A DNA stretch of 64,000 bases. Origin: Cladosporium sp. IMV 00045. Lineage: Eukaryota > Ascomycota > Dothideomycetes > Cladosporiales > Cladosporiaceae. Below are positions 9,280-20,093 of the stretch, piece by piece; the stretch's first letter is position 1, and each line of letters starts with the position of its first letter. Under the pieces are notes generated by a model. The model made no database searches. It saw only the letters and a program-made list of their open reading frames with translations, and was not told where the DNA came from. The stretch covers positions 103,848 through 167,847 of the forward strand of contig MSJI02000794.1 in NCBI GenBank assembly GCA_001931905.2. Reading direction: 5' to 3'. Position numbers and translations under genes: made by a program.

Positions 9280-10116
9280 CCTCAAAAATCCCAAGTCACC
9301 GACGCCACGCTCGACGAGTCCTCCAAAACCTGGACCGTCAACCTAACCAGCACCATCCCCTCCGACCCCTCCACCCTCTCCGTCTCCACCCCCCGCTTCG
9401 TAATGTGCACCGGCTCCTCACCCAACAATTCACCCCTCCCGGTTGACATCCCCAGCCTCCACGTCCTCGACCTCGACTGCGCCCTCTCCCCCAGCCTGCT
9501 CGCGACGACCCTCCAACCCCTCGGCCCCACCTCCATAGCAGTAATCGGCGCCTCCCACTCCGCCATCCTCGTCCTCATGAACCTCTACAATCTCGCCAAA
9601 ACCTCCAAGCCCGACCTGCGCATCACCTGGCTCACGCGCCACCCGCTACGCTACGCCGAGCAACGCGGCGGCTGGATCCTGCGCGACAACACGGGCCTCA
9701 AAGGCAGCGCGGCGGAGTGGGCGCGCAACAACCTCGAGCCCGACACTCTACCCGCCAGCGACGTGGCGAACTACCTGACGAAAGTCGCCTACTTGGCCGG
9801 CGACGAGAAATCCGTCTACGAGCAGCACTTGACCGGCAAGGATTTCTACGTGCAGGCCATCGGGTACAGTCGCGATCCCATTCCTGCGCTGAAGACGAGT
9901 GAGGGCAAGGCCATCGAGCCCGTGTTCGATCACGAGAATGGGCATTTCTCCTACTCTCCCGCCGGGTCTGGGAAATCGGAGAAGTTGCCTGGTTTGTTTG
10001 GTGCGGGAATCGCTTTCCCGGCGCGCGTGGTGGATCCAGAGGGGAATGTCGAGTACGCGGTTGGGTTTTTCAAGTTCATGAAGCATGTCAAGAGGGTGAT
10101 TGGGAGCTGGATCTGA
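9280..10116 (+). CDS. FAD/NAD(P)-binding oxidoreductase, 3' part only (about 278 aa after gap)
   Basis: The frame is open from the last N to TGA at 10114-10116. A second Rossmann motif, SIAVIGASHSAILVLMNLYN, sits near residue 89, as in the NADPH-binding domain of flavin monooxygenase or thioredoxin-reductase-like proteins. Downstream come a Gly-Trp-Ile-Leu segment, and a GLFGAGIAFPARVVDPEGN region typical of the returning FAD domain. The first FAD-binding GxGxxG half lies in the gap. Substrate unknown; similar fungal proteins are usually annotated as FAD/NAD(P)-binding domain proteins. Codon use is strongly C-ending, unlike the UBX gene. Confidence 0.7.
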   Translation, partial: PQKSQVTDATLDESSKTWTVNLTSTIPSDPSTLSVSTPRFVMCTGSSPNNSPLPVDIPSLHVLDLDCALSPSLLATTLQPLGPTSIAVIGASHSAILVLMNLYNLAKTSKPDLRITWLTRHPLRYAEQRGGWILRDNTGLKGSAAEWARNNLEPDTLPASDVANYLTKVAYLAGDEKSVYEQHLTGKDFYVQAIGYSRDPIPALKTSEGKAIEPVFDHENGHFSYSPAGSGKSEKLPGLFGAGIAFPARVVDPEGNVEYAVGFFKFMKHVKRVIGSWI

Positions 10117-11265
10117 GGAACAGAATCTCCTTCGTTCCCTCTCCCTTACTGATATGATTTTTTTTTCGGGGGTAATTCGATCTCAGGATGTCAATTTATT
10201 ACACGATATAGACCGCATGTGCATATAGAGGCAGAAAACACCCAACTTATCGCATTTTTCCAGATTTTTGACCAGATGGGTTGCCAGTGAGTGGTGCGCG
10301 GAACGTCAACAAATAAAACAATGAATCACACGAGGTACATACCCGTCATCTTCATTACCATTGCGCAATCCCACCCATCCTATCCGCTTAGTACTGGCCG
10401 GCAATCCATCATCCATGTATACGAATGAACCAATCAATATCAGGACGACCCTGCTCAAATCCAATCAATCGATCAATGCTTAAAGATCGACCTCATGAAG
10501 CATTCATTCATTCAGTTTTGAACCAGAGAAACGAGAAGCGAAGGAAAAGAAAGCAGAAAGATGGGAGTTCTCCATGTCAGCACTCCCTCCACCTTCTTTA
10601 CATGATGTGTACTTCATCCATTGCCGATCGAATCATGAGTGATATGTATCAAGTGTCACAAGACGAGAAAGATTTTGATGCGATGCGATTGAATCTTTTG
10701 AACAACCAAAGAAGCAGATGGCCCGTATCGACACTAAACATCATCACACGTCACGTCAAGAACCAACAAATTCCCCATTCTTATCAATCCCCATTACCCA
10801 TTCCCTAAGGAGCAGGAGCAAATAGTGCTCACCCGAAATCAAAGACGAAGAAACAATTAAAAAAGTTCAAAAAATTACTTGAAACAGAGAAAATGTGAAA
10901 AGCTAGAAAATGCAATTCAGAGAAAATACCCTAACATGCCCGCGCGCTGCCCAAACCCGAGCCAAACCAAAATCACTCGAAATCAAACTGCTCCAGCCTA
11001 GCCCAGCCCCAGCTCAAAAGAAAATCCCTATCCATCCGTCCGTCCCTTGTCCGTCGAACCTTGACATTCGCCTTTGCGCCGTTTGTTGAAAAGAGAGATA
11101 AGAAAATAGAAGATGCTTTGTTGAATGAACCATGCAAGAAAAGTCAGTAGCCTTTGGCGACCGCGGTGCAAAGCAACACCTCCTCGCAAGACCCGCAAGC
11201 GCAGCTAACGATACCAGCAATCAACCCATGCAGCTCCCGCCGCCGAAACCAGCCAGCATCGTCGT
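10117..11265. other. Intergenic, 1.15 kb
   Basis: Lies between two convergent genes. It is AT-richer than its neighbours, with several runs of A or T and no open frame that resembles a protein. It presumably holds both 3' UTRs. Confidence 0.55.
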
Positions 11266-13941
11266 CTAGTTGAGCAATTTCGAAAAACTCAGCGTGCTCT
11301 GCCTCAATTTCCCCGGCGTCCTGTTGTTCTCCTTTGCGCTGCTGCTGCTTGAAGCCTCTGCGCCCTGGCGTTTGTTACCACCGCGGCCCAGCCCAACAGC
11401 GCCGACGACGTCTTTGAGCACGCTGCCGAGCTTGCGCTTCTTGCCCTTGTCGGAATTGCTCGAAGTCGCCGCGAGGGGCTCGTGGTTCGCCGCGCTGGCG
11501 ATGACGACTTCGTCACCCTCCTCGTCCTCATCGTCGTCGGACGACGCGCGCTGGAGGAGCATGGCGCTCGCGCTGCCGGAAGAGGCATTGCGCCCGCCGC
11601 CGACGCGGCGGCTGGTGGAGACGGCTTCTCTGAAGCGGGAGCCGGTGGCGGAGAGGGCGGAGTTGGTGCGCTTGTGGCTGGGTTTCGGGGTGGAGGTGGA
11701 GGAGGAGTTTTTGCGGGAGAGGGCGCTGGCGCGTGCGGCTAGGGAGGATTCGGACGTGGGGACTTTGCGGATGGTGGATTTTGTGGTGGCGACGGTGTCG
11801 CCGGAGGTGTTGCGGCGGCTGTCGTAGCGAGAGGGTTTCTTCGTCTCCGTCGCGGGCTGTTTGGGGGTGGCTTGTTCTTCTGCTTTGGTGGGCAAGGGAG
11901 GGACGGCCTCGCCTCGTCTGGCGGCCATGCGTCGCGCGCGGTCGGAGTTCTTCGCTGCTTCTTCCCGCTCGGCTTTCTCCCTCTTTAGCTGTTCTCGGAC
12001 TTCTTTGCTGTTCAGGTCGGCCCAGCCTGTCCAGCCTGGTCGCTCGCTCTTTTCCTTCTTGGCCTGCATGGTCGCTTCGGCATTTCTCATCGCTTCTTCG
12101 GCCGCTTTGAGCTGGCGTTCCTTCTCCTCCTTGTCCCTCAATTTCTGCTCGGCGGCATTGAGACGCTTAGACAAGAAACCTCTGCACGAAGGCGCGCCGC
12201 AATGGCACTGCTGTTGCGAGGAGCCGAAGTTGTCGAAGTTGTAGTCGTAGGTCAATTCCTCGCCTGTCATCACACCGTCGTCTCCTGCGAAAATCCCCAT
12301 GTGCGGTCTATCATCAGCACCTCTCATCATGCGGACCTCGCAATTGGGAGCACACGAGTGGTTGACGAAACGACCCATGCTACCCTTGGTTCCATCGATG
12401 ACGAGACCTCGGTCAAATTGCATGAGGTAATAGTTCTCGCTCTGGTTGTACACCTCTGCCATGCGACGCTCGCATTCGTATTCTGTGATGATCTCGCCCG
12501 TGTACTCCATGATGATCTCACCGGGTGAGAAAGTACGGCAGGCGCGAACACCAAAACCGCGGTTGGTCGTTTTGATCACTTCCACGCCGATATCGTAACG
12601 TCCACCCTTCCTGATGCGGCCCGCGAGCTGTGCGAACGGACGATTGCTGCAGCCCATTCCGTTGAGGGAGCAGTTGTTCTCGTTACATTCGTAGTGCATG
12701 GCGCGGTTGAGGCAGTCGTAATCGCAGCCCTGCTCGCCATCCGCTGGAGGTTGGCAGATGCAAAGGGACTGTGCGAGGCTTCCCTTCTTGTACCAGATGT
12801 CTCTCGCGTCGCCCACGATTCGATTTTGGCGGTTGGGTTTGTCGGTCCAGTCCTTGGGTTTCGCGTCACCCTTTTTGAACGTAGGCGCAAAGATATCGTA
12901 TGGGATCTTGAAATCGACCTGCTTGTCGTCTCCCAAGTAGCCGAACATGGGCATTGGCATCAGAGTCTGTTTCTTGGCTGGCGGCGCCTCGGTTTCGTTT
13001 GACTCAGCAGAACCTGAAGAAGACGGTCGTTTCTTTTGCAGCTTCTTCTTCGGTTGCGTGCCGTCGCTGTCGGCACTTTGTCCAACGTACAAACCTTCCT
13101 TCTGCCATCGCTTGCCCTTCTTAGCAGTTACGGTACCAGATGCGCTTGTGGCCTTGACGAGCGGTGGAGCGACGGGTTTCATGGGCGGTGCAGCCTTCTC
13201 CTTCTTTGCCTTCTTCGCCGGCCTCCTCTGCTCCTCGTCGTCGTCGTCATCGTCAAAGTCCATTTCATCCAGCACTCCCTTGACGCCCATATCCAGCTCT
13301 TTCAGGTACTTGTTGTTGTTGTGCTTATCGTTGCCGCCCTTGAGTTGGCCCACCCTACGCTTCCCAGCTTCCATAACCTCTCGTGAGCGTTTGCCCAATG
13401 CCGAGCCGACTTTGCCCGCCGCCTTCTTAACGCGGTCCTTGACGCTCGTCTTGCGTTGCAGCGTGTCAGCTTCCACAGGGCGTCGTGGAGGGAGGTCTTC
13501 GGGGATTTCCCATTCCATGTTCATGGCCTTCTCCACGCTCTCTCCAAACGGCGTGGCTGCATTGTGGTGGACGTCTTCTTCAGAGGCGCTGACGAGCGTA
13601 CGCCCAGTCAGACCAGACACGTTGCGGCTGGCGTTTGCACTCGTGGTGACCTGCGCGTTGGAGAGCTCGACGAGGTTGTAATTGACGCTGGTCCTGGCGC
13701 GGCGCGGTCTGCGGCCAGAGCTTTCCGGCTCGACGCTCGACATGGCGGTTGTTGTGGAATGTGAGGTCGCGGCGGTGGTGTCTTTGGCGGAGACGACACT
13801 GCTGGAGTCGGCGAGGCTGGTGGGAGGCGTAGAAGCCGGAACTCGCTCGGAAGTCGTCGAGTCCTCGTCCAACAGCGTCTGGGCCACCTGGATGGACGAC
13901 GAGCAAACGGAGGAAGCACGGGTCGTATCGTGGGACGCCAT
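11266..13941 (-). CDS. ASH1-type histone H3 methyltransferase (AWS-SET-postSET, 891 aa)
   Basis: One open frame from ATG at 13941. The N-terminal ~390 residues are basic, Ser/Lys-rich and disordered with an acidic run (DDDDDDEE near 230-237). The AWS Cys-rich domain is at about 393-442 (CICQPP, CDYDCLNRAMHYEC, NNC, MGCSN). The SET domain follows at about 450-573 with the cofactor-site NHSCAPNC (526-533) and the catalytic ELTYDYNF (562-569). A post-SET CHCGAPSCRGFL is at 579-590. The C-terminal 300 residues are charged coiled coil then low complexity. This architecture is that of Ash1/Set2-type H3K36 methyltransferases; absence of a WW or SRI domain argues for the Ash1 branch rather than Set2. 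Nuclear chromatin role inferred from family. Confidence 0.85.
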   Translation of the reverse strand: MASHDTTRASSVCSSSIQVAQTLLDEDSTTSERVPASTPPTSLADSSSVVSAKDTTAATSHSTTTAMSSVEPESSGRRPRRARTSVNYNLVELSNAQVTTSANASRNVSGLTGRTLVSASEEDVHHNAATPFGESVEKAMNMEWEIPEDLPPRRPVEADTLQRKTSVKDRVKKAAGKVGSALGKRSREVMEAGKRRVGQLKGGNDKHNNNKYLKELDMGVKGVLDEMDFDDDDDDEEQRRPAKKAKKEKAAPPMKPVAPPLVKATSASGTVTAKKGKRWQKEGLYVGQSADSDGTQPKKKLQKKRPSSSGSAESNETEAPPAKKQTLMPMPMFGYLGDDKQVDFKIPYDIFAPTFKKGDAKPKDWTDKPNRQNRIVGDARDIWYKKGSLAQSLCICQPPADGEQGCDYDCLNRAMHYECNENNCSLNGMGCSNRPFAQLAGRIRKGGRYDIGVEVIKTTNRGFGVRACRTFSPGEIIMEYTGEIITEYECERRMAEVYNQSENYYLMQFDRGLVIDGTKGSMGRFVNHSCAPNCEVRMMRGADDRPHMGIFAGDDGVMTGEELTYDYNFDNFGSSQQQCHCGAPSCRGFLSKRLNAAEQKLRDKEEKERQLKAAEEAMRNAEATMQAKKEKSERPGWTGWADLNSKEVREQLKREKAEREEAAKNSDRARRMAARRGEAVPPLPTKAEEQATPKQPATETKKPSRYDSRRNTSGDTVATTKSTIRKVPTSESSLAARASALSRKNSSSTSTPKPSHKRTNSALSATGSRFREAVSTSRRVGGGRNASSGSASAMLLQRASSDDDEDEEGDEVVIASAANHEPLAATSSNSDKGKKRKLGSVLKDVVGAVGLGRGGNKRQGAEASSSSSAKENNRTPGKLRQSTLSFSKLLN

Positions 13942-15027
13942 GTGGTGTTGTTGTATTGCCTCCCCTCTGGAGGTCAGTATGTGTTATTGTTGTGTTTGGT
14001 GCCGGCAACGCGTCGTTCGTTTCGTGTTTAAAAGTGGGGCGCGCGTGTTTGGCAGAGTGTGAAAGTGATCTCTCAGACAGCTAAGGAAAAGAAAAAGCTG
14101 TCAAAGAAGACATTCGAGTGGAGAGGCGAGAGTTGCTTTGGGTTGTAGTGAAGAGGATCAAATGTTCTTTTGTTTGATACGCGTGTAGATTGGTTCGTGT
14201 AGCAAGCAAGGAACAAAGCAAAGGAAGGTACCTGCACCTGCCTGCTTGCTGTACTCACTTCCGCACAAGCCACAGCTTTCTGGCCCCCAGCCCAATCAAA
14301 CCTTAGTTGACTATGCTGATATTCATGTCCCCGTTATTGGCAATGGCAACATCCCGCATTCCACCGTTGCTGGCGCGCAGGTGGTCGATCGTCAGTAGGT
14401 ATCTTCCCCAATGCCAATTAATGACCCCCTTTCCTGATACTATACTTGAGAGTACTGTAGACCATGAACATAGATACTATGATTAGCTCTCATAGTAGCG
14501 ATTTAAAGATGGCATTTGGCATTGATTCCAATGGTGTTCTGGGTGAAGAGACCAGCACAGATCAGAGCTGCTCACGCTGTATCAGAGAGAGTTGATTCCA
14601 GAGCTCCTTTGCACTGGCACACGTATTTGAGAGGTGCTCGTTGCCAGTACTCTTTAATGCAGTGTGCCATGATACGTGCCTACATGTATCCATTGTGACC
14701 AACTCAAACAATAGACCGGGCATAATTTGGTCAGATTATCTCTGTTGCGTAACCTTTGGTGCGTTGGAAATCACATCCAAGTCAATGAGATCCTTCGCCC
14801 TTTGTTCGATGTGCTCAGACGCCTAAGGACCTGCCACAGAGCAGCATCGCATCTTCACTCCTAAAGCCACGATCATCTCAACTCGACTCAGGATTTGTGG
14901 TGAGAAGGAGAAACGGGAGCTTTGTGGGGGTACACAAAGGAAAAGGTCGCTCTATTCGGCCATCGGAACTCTTGATATATACACACAACTTTCGCTTTCT
15001 CCTTCACACCAACGCAGGACGACGCGC
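13942..15027. other. Intergenic, 1.09 kb
   Basis: Upstream region of the ASH1-type gene and 3' side of the small mitochondrial gene. No coding frame of conviction. Pyrimidine-rich and AT-rich patches are present. Confidence 0.5.
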
Positions 15028-15755
15028 TTAGTAGCCCTCCTTGCCCCACTTGTTGTACTTCTCGTGGAGAGACTGAGATTGAAAGAGTCAGCAATTCGCC
15101 CTGAAAATACACAAACCCCCTCATCTCGCATCCGACATGGCTCCACCGGGCCACAACCTCATCCCTCCTCTTTCTTCCCACCGACCAAAAAACACAAGAA
15201 CACTCACCTTAGGCAGGTTGACGTTAGGGATGATGACCTCGTTCAAGGCGCTGGGAGCGTCCTTGCGAGGCTTGGTGGGGTCGCCGTGCGGGTGGTACTG
15301 GTAGGCGGCGTCGCGGCCGGTCTTCCAGGGCTCGGTGCCGTCGGCCTTGCCGATCTTGTTCTCGCTACTGGCCGACGTCGGGTTGGAGCTGAAGTGCCAG
15401 CCGGCGAGGCCGAAGGCGCCGGACATGATTGCGAGGAGAACCTGTGTACAAGTGCTCCGTGGTCAGTCTTGTTCGCGGCTCTTCTTTCTGGGAGGTTCTT
15501 GGGTTCTTGAGTCTTGGGCGGCGATTCGCGGAGGCCCAATGGCTCTTGCGACTGCGCCCATTCTTTCTTTCAGGTGCAAGGTAGGCGTACGTAGAGTTCG
15601 GGGTCGCGCTTGGCTCCCTGCTTGACGGCGCTGGCATCGGCCTTGCGGTCTTCTTTGGGCACGGCGCCAGCGTTGACGCCGGAGGCCTGGCGGCGGGAGA
15701 TGCGCACGGGGGCGCGGGCGGCGGAGAAAGCTGCTCTGCGGGCGGCGACGTTCAT
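15028..15755 (-). CDS. Small mitochondrial single-pass membrane protein (147 aa, 3 exons)
   Basis: Exons 15755-15591, 15441-15208 and 15072-15028 join in frame (444 bases). Donors are GTACGC and GTGAGT, acceptors ACAG and TCAG. The N-terminus (MNVAARRAAFSAARAPVRIS) is Arg/Ala-rich without acids, a good mitochondrial presequence. After RDPELY comes one hydrophobic span (VLLAIMSGAFGLAGWHF), then a polar tail ending in KYNKWGKEGY. The short basic leader, DPELY motif and single helix resemble the NDUFA4/B12D type of respiratory-chain accessory proteins, but I cannot assign it firmly. Conserved-looking third exon of only 15 codons including stop. Confidence 0.72.
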
Positions 15756-16689
15756 TTTGAGGGGGTGCGTGGGCGGTACGGGGGTGAGTGGAGAGTAGGG
15801 GAGAGGTATGCGGTATGGCTAATATGTTCGCTGACGTTCGTACTCAAGCTCGATCTCGCCTGCGGGAGTGGACTATCGCCAAAGCTTCCCTTTCTTGCCG
15901 ACGCAGCGGACGCAGCCGGCCTTCGCTTTGGTGCACGACCTGTCATGTCACGTGAGTGTCTAGATATATTGGTCCACAGGTCGATGGGTTACTATGCGAT
16001 GATCAGCCTGCATGAAATGTGGTAAAGAACGAAATTTTGTTCGAGTGATCATGCTGTTCTGACCGATGCCAAAATTACAGCACTATCTGATGTGTTTTCT
16101 ACTTTGGCCTCGAAAATTTTCGACACTCTCATCTCAATCCCTGACCATCGTCAACACGAATGTACATGCTCTGTAGTCCAATTGACACACCTTCCCGAAA
16201 CACCACCGGAAACCTTAGGCGTACTGCGTGAAAAGCATCTGTATGCAGAATAGAAGAAGCAATGATATTTTACGATTCATCTGACTCCCAACGAACTGTC
16301 ATGAGCGAGAGGATTCATCGACAACGATTTAACGATCAGACATTCATCAAGACAAGGGTTAGGGTTGAGGTTATCTCCCCGGCAAGGGTACAATTCGTTC
16401 CGTCCGCCCTAACCCTGCCTCCCGCGGCAAGCCATCGCGACTTTTAGCACATGTCCAAGCACCCCTAAACCAATACAGGATCTTCTCCTACCCAGGAGAC
16501 TCCCGCAAACCAGCATCACTTGCGCGGATGGAGGCTGCGGCTGGAGGAGTATCTTCTTAAACGAACTAGCCATACGCGACTGCGCTGGACCGACAGGCGA
16601 CCTCTCTCACTACTACTGGACTATGAACAAACAGCCGTCAAATCGCAACCTCCATCCACAGCCGAGCGCAAGTGTAACAATCCCTAACC
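15756..16689. other. Intergenic, 0.93 kb, with telomere-type motifs
   Basis: Divergent promoter region between the mitochondrial protein and the palmitoyltransferase. It holds two short TTAGGG-type tracts in opposite orientation (16355-16366 and 16407-16416). No gene seen. Confidence 0.55.
16355..16366 (+). repeat. Interstitial telomere-type motif
   Basis: AGGGTTAGGGTT, two units. A second, inverted tract CCCTAACCCT lies at 16407-16416, 40 bp downstream. Located 275-335 bp before the ERF2-like start codon. Confidence 0.7.
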
Positions 16690-18666
16690 ATGGCGTCTGG
16701 AAACAATAACAAAAACAACGATCCCACCCACGACAATCCTTCTACCGGCGAAATGACCGCGACTTCCGCGTTCCCTACATTCCTTGAATCCGATCCTTAC
16801 CCCAACTCCACACGAGACGACAGCCGACCAACATCCTCAAGTACTATCGCAACAAACGCCGCTTCTACAAACGCGCCACCCGAACAGAACGCTAGCACAA
16901 CACAGACGCAGGCTCAAGGACAGCAACAAAATCAAATACCTTCAGTGACAGGGCCGGTTGGTGAACCCGGACTTCCACCCAGTAGACCGAGCAGTGTTGG
17001 CACGAAGCCGCCGCAAAGAGCTAGTGTTAGGTCTTCATTACAACCACCGCCTTCACGGCGCGGCTTTGTCAATTCTGCCGCGAGCTCCAGACGGGACGAT
17101 CATGAGCGTCCAACATCGCCAGTCAACAAAACCCACGTTCCTACTCTTATGGCCTCTGGCTTTGCGAATCCCATCAGCAGCACGACATTGCAGGCGCAAA
17201 GAGGACAGAGGACGAGGCCTGAAACATCAACGCGCCGCTACAGTAACGCATCTGTCAACACCCTTCGGGACGGTGGTGCGCCGTCGGCAGTTGAGAGCGA
17301 TGCACCTCCATTGCCAATAAGCAGAGGGACGGACGGTACTCTCGAACACACGCAGGCGACAACAAGCGTGATGAGCGGTGGCAGCACGTCACCACTCAAT
17401 GTCCGAGGCAGCCAACCTCACAGCCTCCGCGTACAGCCCAGCTTACCTCTCTCCGTAGGAGGAGCGAACAGCACACCGCGCTCGCCTGCCGCTAGATCCG
17501 TCCGAGACTCACTCCGTTTGAAGCCTTCAGAGCATCATCAGCAACTACATTCCGAACCTTCCTCCCCGCTCAATGCATCGGGGAAGCCGTCCTTGCCCGC
17601 CGGGGAGTCCCCACGAGGCCAGGGCAAAAATCACGAATACTATTCTGGCAACATGTGTTTCTTTTTCGGCGGACGACTGATGAACGCAAAGACCAGGCCT
17701 CTCTGCCTGTTTACGTTCACTCTCGCCGTCTTACCTGCCATTCTCTTTTTAATATTTTCTGCGCCCTTCTTGTGGCACCAGGTCAGCCCAGCGCTTCCGA
17801 TTATTTTCGCCTACCTCTTTTACCTCATGATTAGCTCCTTTTTACGTTCTGCGCTTTCTGATCCTGGAATCCTACCACGAAACTTGCACCCACACCCACC
17901 AAACCCGGAGGAAGAGCGGGATCCTCTGGTCGCTGGCCCTTCGACGACGAACTGGGTCACTGTGCGCAACTTGAAGCCCGCAGCCGATGTTGAACAGAAC
18001 CAACACGCGCCCGCTTTGGAAGTACCACAAAAATATTGCAACTCTTGCAAGATCTGGCGACCGCTTCGCTCACATCACTGCCGCGAATGTGACGGCTGCG
18101 TGGAAACCCATGACCACCACTGCGCCTGGCTCAACAACTGTGTGGGCCGTCGCAACTATCGCTACTTCTTCTCATTCATCGTCGAAGCCTCACTCCTGAC
18201 AATCCTCCTCGTCATCTTCTCCATGCTCCACCTCGCACGCTACGCAGCGATCGACGAGCTGCAAACCTGGAATTTCCAATCCGACGCTTTCGGCCGCGCG
18301 ATCACAGACGGCCGAACCCAAGAACGCGTCGCCCTCGCCATGATCGTCTACGGATGTCTGGCGTTCGTCTTCCCGGCGTGTCTGACAGCTTACCACGTCT
18401 TTCTCATGGCCCGCGGCGAAACGACGCGCGAGTACATCAACAGCAAGAAGTTCGCGAAGAAAGACCGCTACCGGCCCTTTGCGCTCCAGTCCTGGTTCAA
18501 GAACTGGTTCTTCGTGCTCGTACGCCCGCGCATGCCGAGTTACATGCAGTTCAAGGCGCATTATCTTGAAGGGGATATGCGTTTTGGCAACACGAGCACG
18601 CTCAAGGAAAGGAAGGCTGGTCGCGGCAGGTATAGTGTGGAGATGGAGCAGCTGCCTGCGCGGTGA
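16690..18666 (+). CDS. ERF2: DHHC palmitoyltransferase, Erf2 type (658 aa)
   Basis: Intronless frame from ATG at 16690. A long Ser/Pro/Thr-rich N-terminal region (1-315) is typical of filamentous fungal Erf2. Two membrane helices lie within about 338-389. The Cys-rich domain spans about 448-496 with the catalytic DHHC at about 475-478 inside DHHCAWLNNCVGRRNYRYF. Two further helices are near 494-518 and 548-574, then a cytosolic tail. The enzyme transfers palmitate from acyl-CoA to cysteine of Ras-type proteins at the ER, with Erf4 as partner. The symbol is from architecture and motif variant; other DHHC members cannot be fully excluded. Confidence 0.85.
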   Translation: MASGNNNKNNDPTHDNPSTGEMTATSAFPTFLESDPYPNSTRDDSRPTSSSTIATNAASTNAPPEQNASTTQTQAQGQQQNQIPSVTGPVGEPGLPPSRPSSVGTKPPQRASVRSSLQPPPSRRGFVNSAASSRRDDHERPTSPVNKTHVPTLMASGFANPISSTTLQAQRGQRTRPETSTRRYSNASVNTLRDGGAPSAVESDAPPLPISRGTDGTLEHTQATTSVMSGGSTSPLNVRGSQPHSLRVQPSLPLSVGGANSTPRSPAARSVRDSLRLKPSEHHQQLHSEPSSPLNASGKPSLPAGESPRGQGKNHEYYSGNMCFFFGGRLMNAKTRPLCLFTFTLAVLPAILFLIFSAPFLWHQVSPALPIIFAYLFYLMISSFLRSALSDPGILPRNLHPHPPNPEEERDPLVAGPSTTNWVTVRNLKPAADVEQNQHAPALEVPQKYCNSCKIWRPLRSHHCRECDGCVETHDHHCAWLNNCVGRRNYRYFFSFIVEASLLTILLVIFSMLHLARYAAIDELQTWNFQSDAFGRAITDGRTQERVALAMIVYGCLAFVFPACLTAYHVFLMARGETTREYINSKKFAKKDRYRPFALQSWFKNWFFVLVRPRMPSYMQFKAHYLEGDMRFGNTSTLKERKAGRGRYSVEMEQLPAR

Positions 18667-18910
18667 GGAGATGGGAAATGTGCTTACTTTTTCTTCGTAC
18701 ATCTAAATGTTCATGAGAGTCTTTGTCATAGAGACTGTAATCCTAATGTATCTTTATATCTATCGGACATGTCGAGTCCTGTATTTCTATCGTTTACCTT
18801 CCGGCTCTATATGTGGGGGTCAGAAATCCCTCCCACTTCTATCATCATGCATCCTCTATATCCCGAGCAAAATGCCGCTATGCTTCGCACAAACCAACCC
18901 CCATCAAAAC

Positions 18911-19918
18911 TCAAAACGGAAGATCCATATCCTCCACCCTCTCCTCCTTTCCCCCCTTCGCCCCCACCTCCCCCTCACCCACAACCTCCCTAATAAAAGC
19001 CACCAGCGCAGCAACATACTGCTTCTGACTACTCGGCAAAAAATGCCCACCAGGATGATACACCACCCTCTGGACACCCCCCTCCCTCCCCCTTCCCTGC
19101 ACACAAGCCTCAACCAACCTCAAACTCCTCTCCTCACTAACCACCGTATCCAACGACCCCAAAAAATGCATCATCGGCGTCGCGATCTTCGGCTCATAAA
19201 ACGCCCTGTACAGCGCATTCGTACTCGCCCCAAACCCCGAATACGACACCGCGAACTTCAACGGCCCCTGCACCGCGTCCTCAATAAACCCCGAATCCCG
19301 CACGAAAGAGTCCGGATACCTCATCCCGCCTTGAGCCTGCGCCTTCTCAAACGCCCCCCGCCTCCCCTCCTCCAGCAGCGCAGCGACCATCCCCGCCGCA
19401 GCACCCCCCTGCGAAAACCCAATCGCTCCGTCAAACGGCCCTTCGCGCTCAATCGTCTCCGCAATCCGCCCCAGCCCCATCTCCATGCCTTCGTACGTGT
19501 ACGGCTCGTCGTCGCCCTTGCGCCGCCACCAGCCGTACGCTTCGGGGGCGTCGTCTGGCTGGGAAGCGGCTGCGCCGTCGACGTCGAAGCCCGGGATGTC
19601 CGCGTAGGAGAGTTTGAGGGGCGCCGTAGGGTAGTGCAGTTCGATCCCGCCGGGGTGGCTGAGCAGGTGCCCTGGGGTGGGGGCGGGGGGGAAGGCTTTG
19701 GCGAGGGATTTTTCGAGCGCTTTCGTTTTGGTGTGGAAGAGGGGGCCGGATTGCGTGTAGCCGTGGAGCATGAGGATGCGCAGTTTGCGGGGTGGAGGGT
19801 TGGGGGTGGTTGTGGTGGCCATTTTTCTGAGAGGGTTGGGAGTCCTGATGGTTTTGGTTGGGTTGTTGATGAGGGCTGTGGCGAGGTTGGGCCGGATGTT
19901 GGTTGTAAGGTATCGCAT
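18911..19918 (-). CDS. FSH1-family serine hydrolase (335 aa)
   Basis: Frame from ATG at 19918; a second ATG at 19822 (residue 33) is an alternative start giving 303 aa. The alpha/beta hydrolase core opens with KLRILMLHGYTQSG. The nucleophile elbow GFSQGG puts Ser at 169, the acid is Asp 257 in GSLDTVV and the base His 292 in PGGHFLP. That is the layout of the family of serine hydrolases (FSH1, OVCA2). The 32 residues before the second Met are basic and acid-free and could be a mitochondrial leader. Natural substrate unknown. It converges on ERF2 with 245 bp between them. Confidence 0.85.
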   Translation of the reverse strand: MRYLTTNIRPNLATALINNPTKTIRTPNPLRKMATTTTPNPPPRKLRILMLHGYTQSGPLFHTKTKALEKSLAKAFPPAPTPGHLLSHPGGIELHYPTAPLKLSYADIPGFDVDGAAASQPDDAPEAYGWWRRKGDDEPYTYEGMEMGLGRIAETIEREGPFDGAIGFSQGGAAAGMVAALLEEGRRGAFEKAQAQGGMRYPDSFVRDSGFIEDAVQGPLKFAVSYSGFGASTNALYRAFYEPKIATPMMHFLGSLDTVVSEERSLRLVEACVQGRGREGGVQRVVYHPGGHFLPSSQKQYVAALVAFIREVVGEGEVGAKGGKEERVEDMDLPF

Positions 19919-20093
19919 TCAGTGGGCCGAAGATTTGTCTCCTTTTCTTTTTTTTTTCTTTTGATCCAGATGCAACAGTAAATTCCAGACGTTTTATACT
20001 ACAAAGGCAACGATCTATAAATATTGATGAGTTAAATGTGCGGAGGCTGAAAGTTGTAGTGAAGTCTGATGAGACTTTGTGGAGGGCGCGGCG

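Noticed and set aside
12947..13681. 244-residue plus-strand frame inside the ASH1-type gene
   Set aside because: Ser/Leu-rich antisense shadow of the Lys/Ser-rich disordered N-terminus.
18707..19981. 424-residue plus-strand frame across the FSH1-type gene
   Set aside because: Antisense shadow of a clear serine hydrolase; composition is Pro/His/Arg-biased with no domain.
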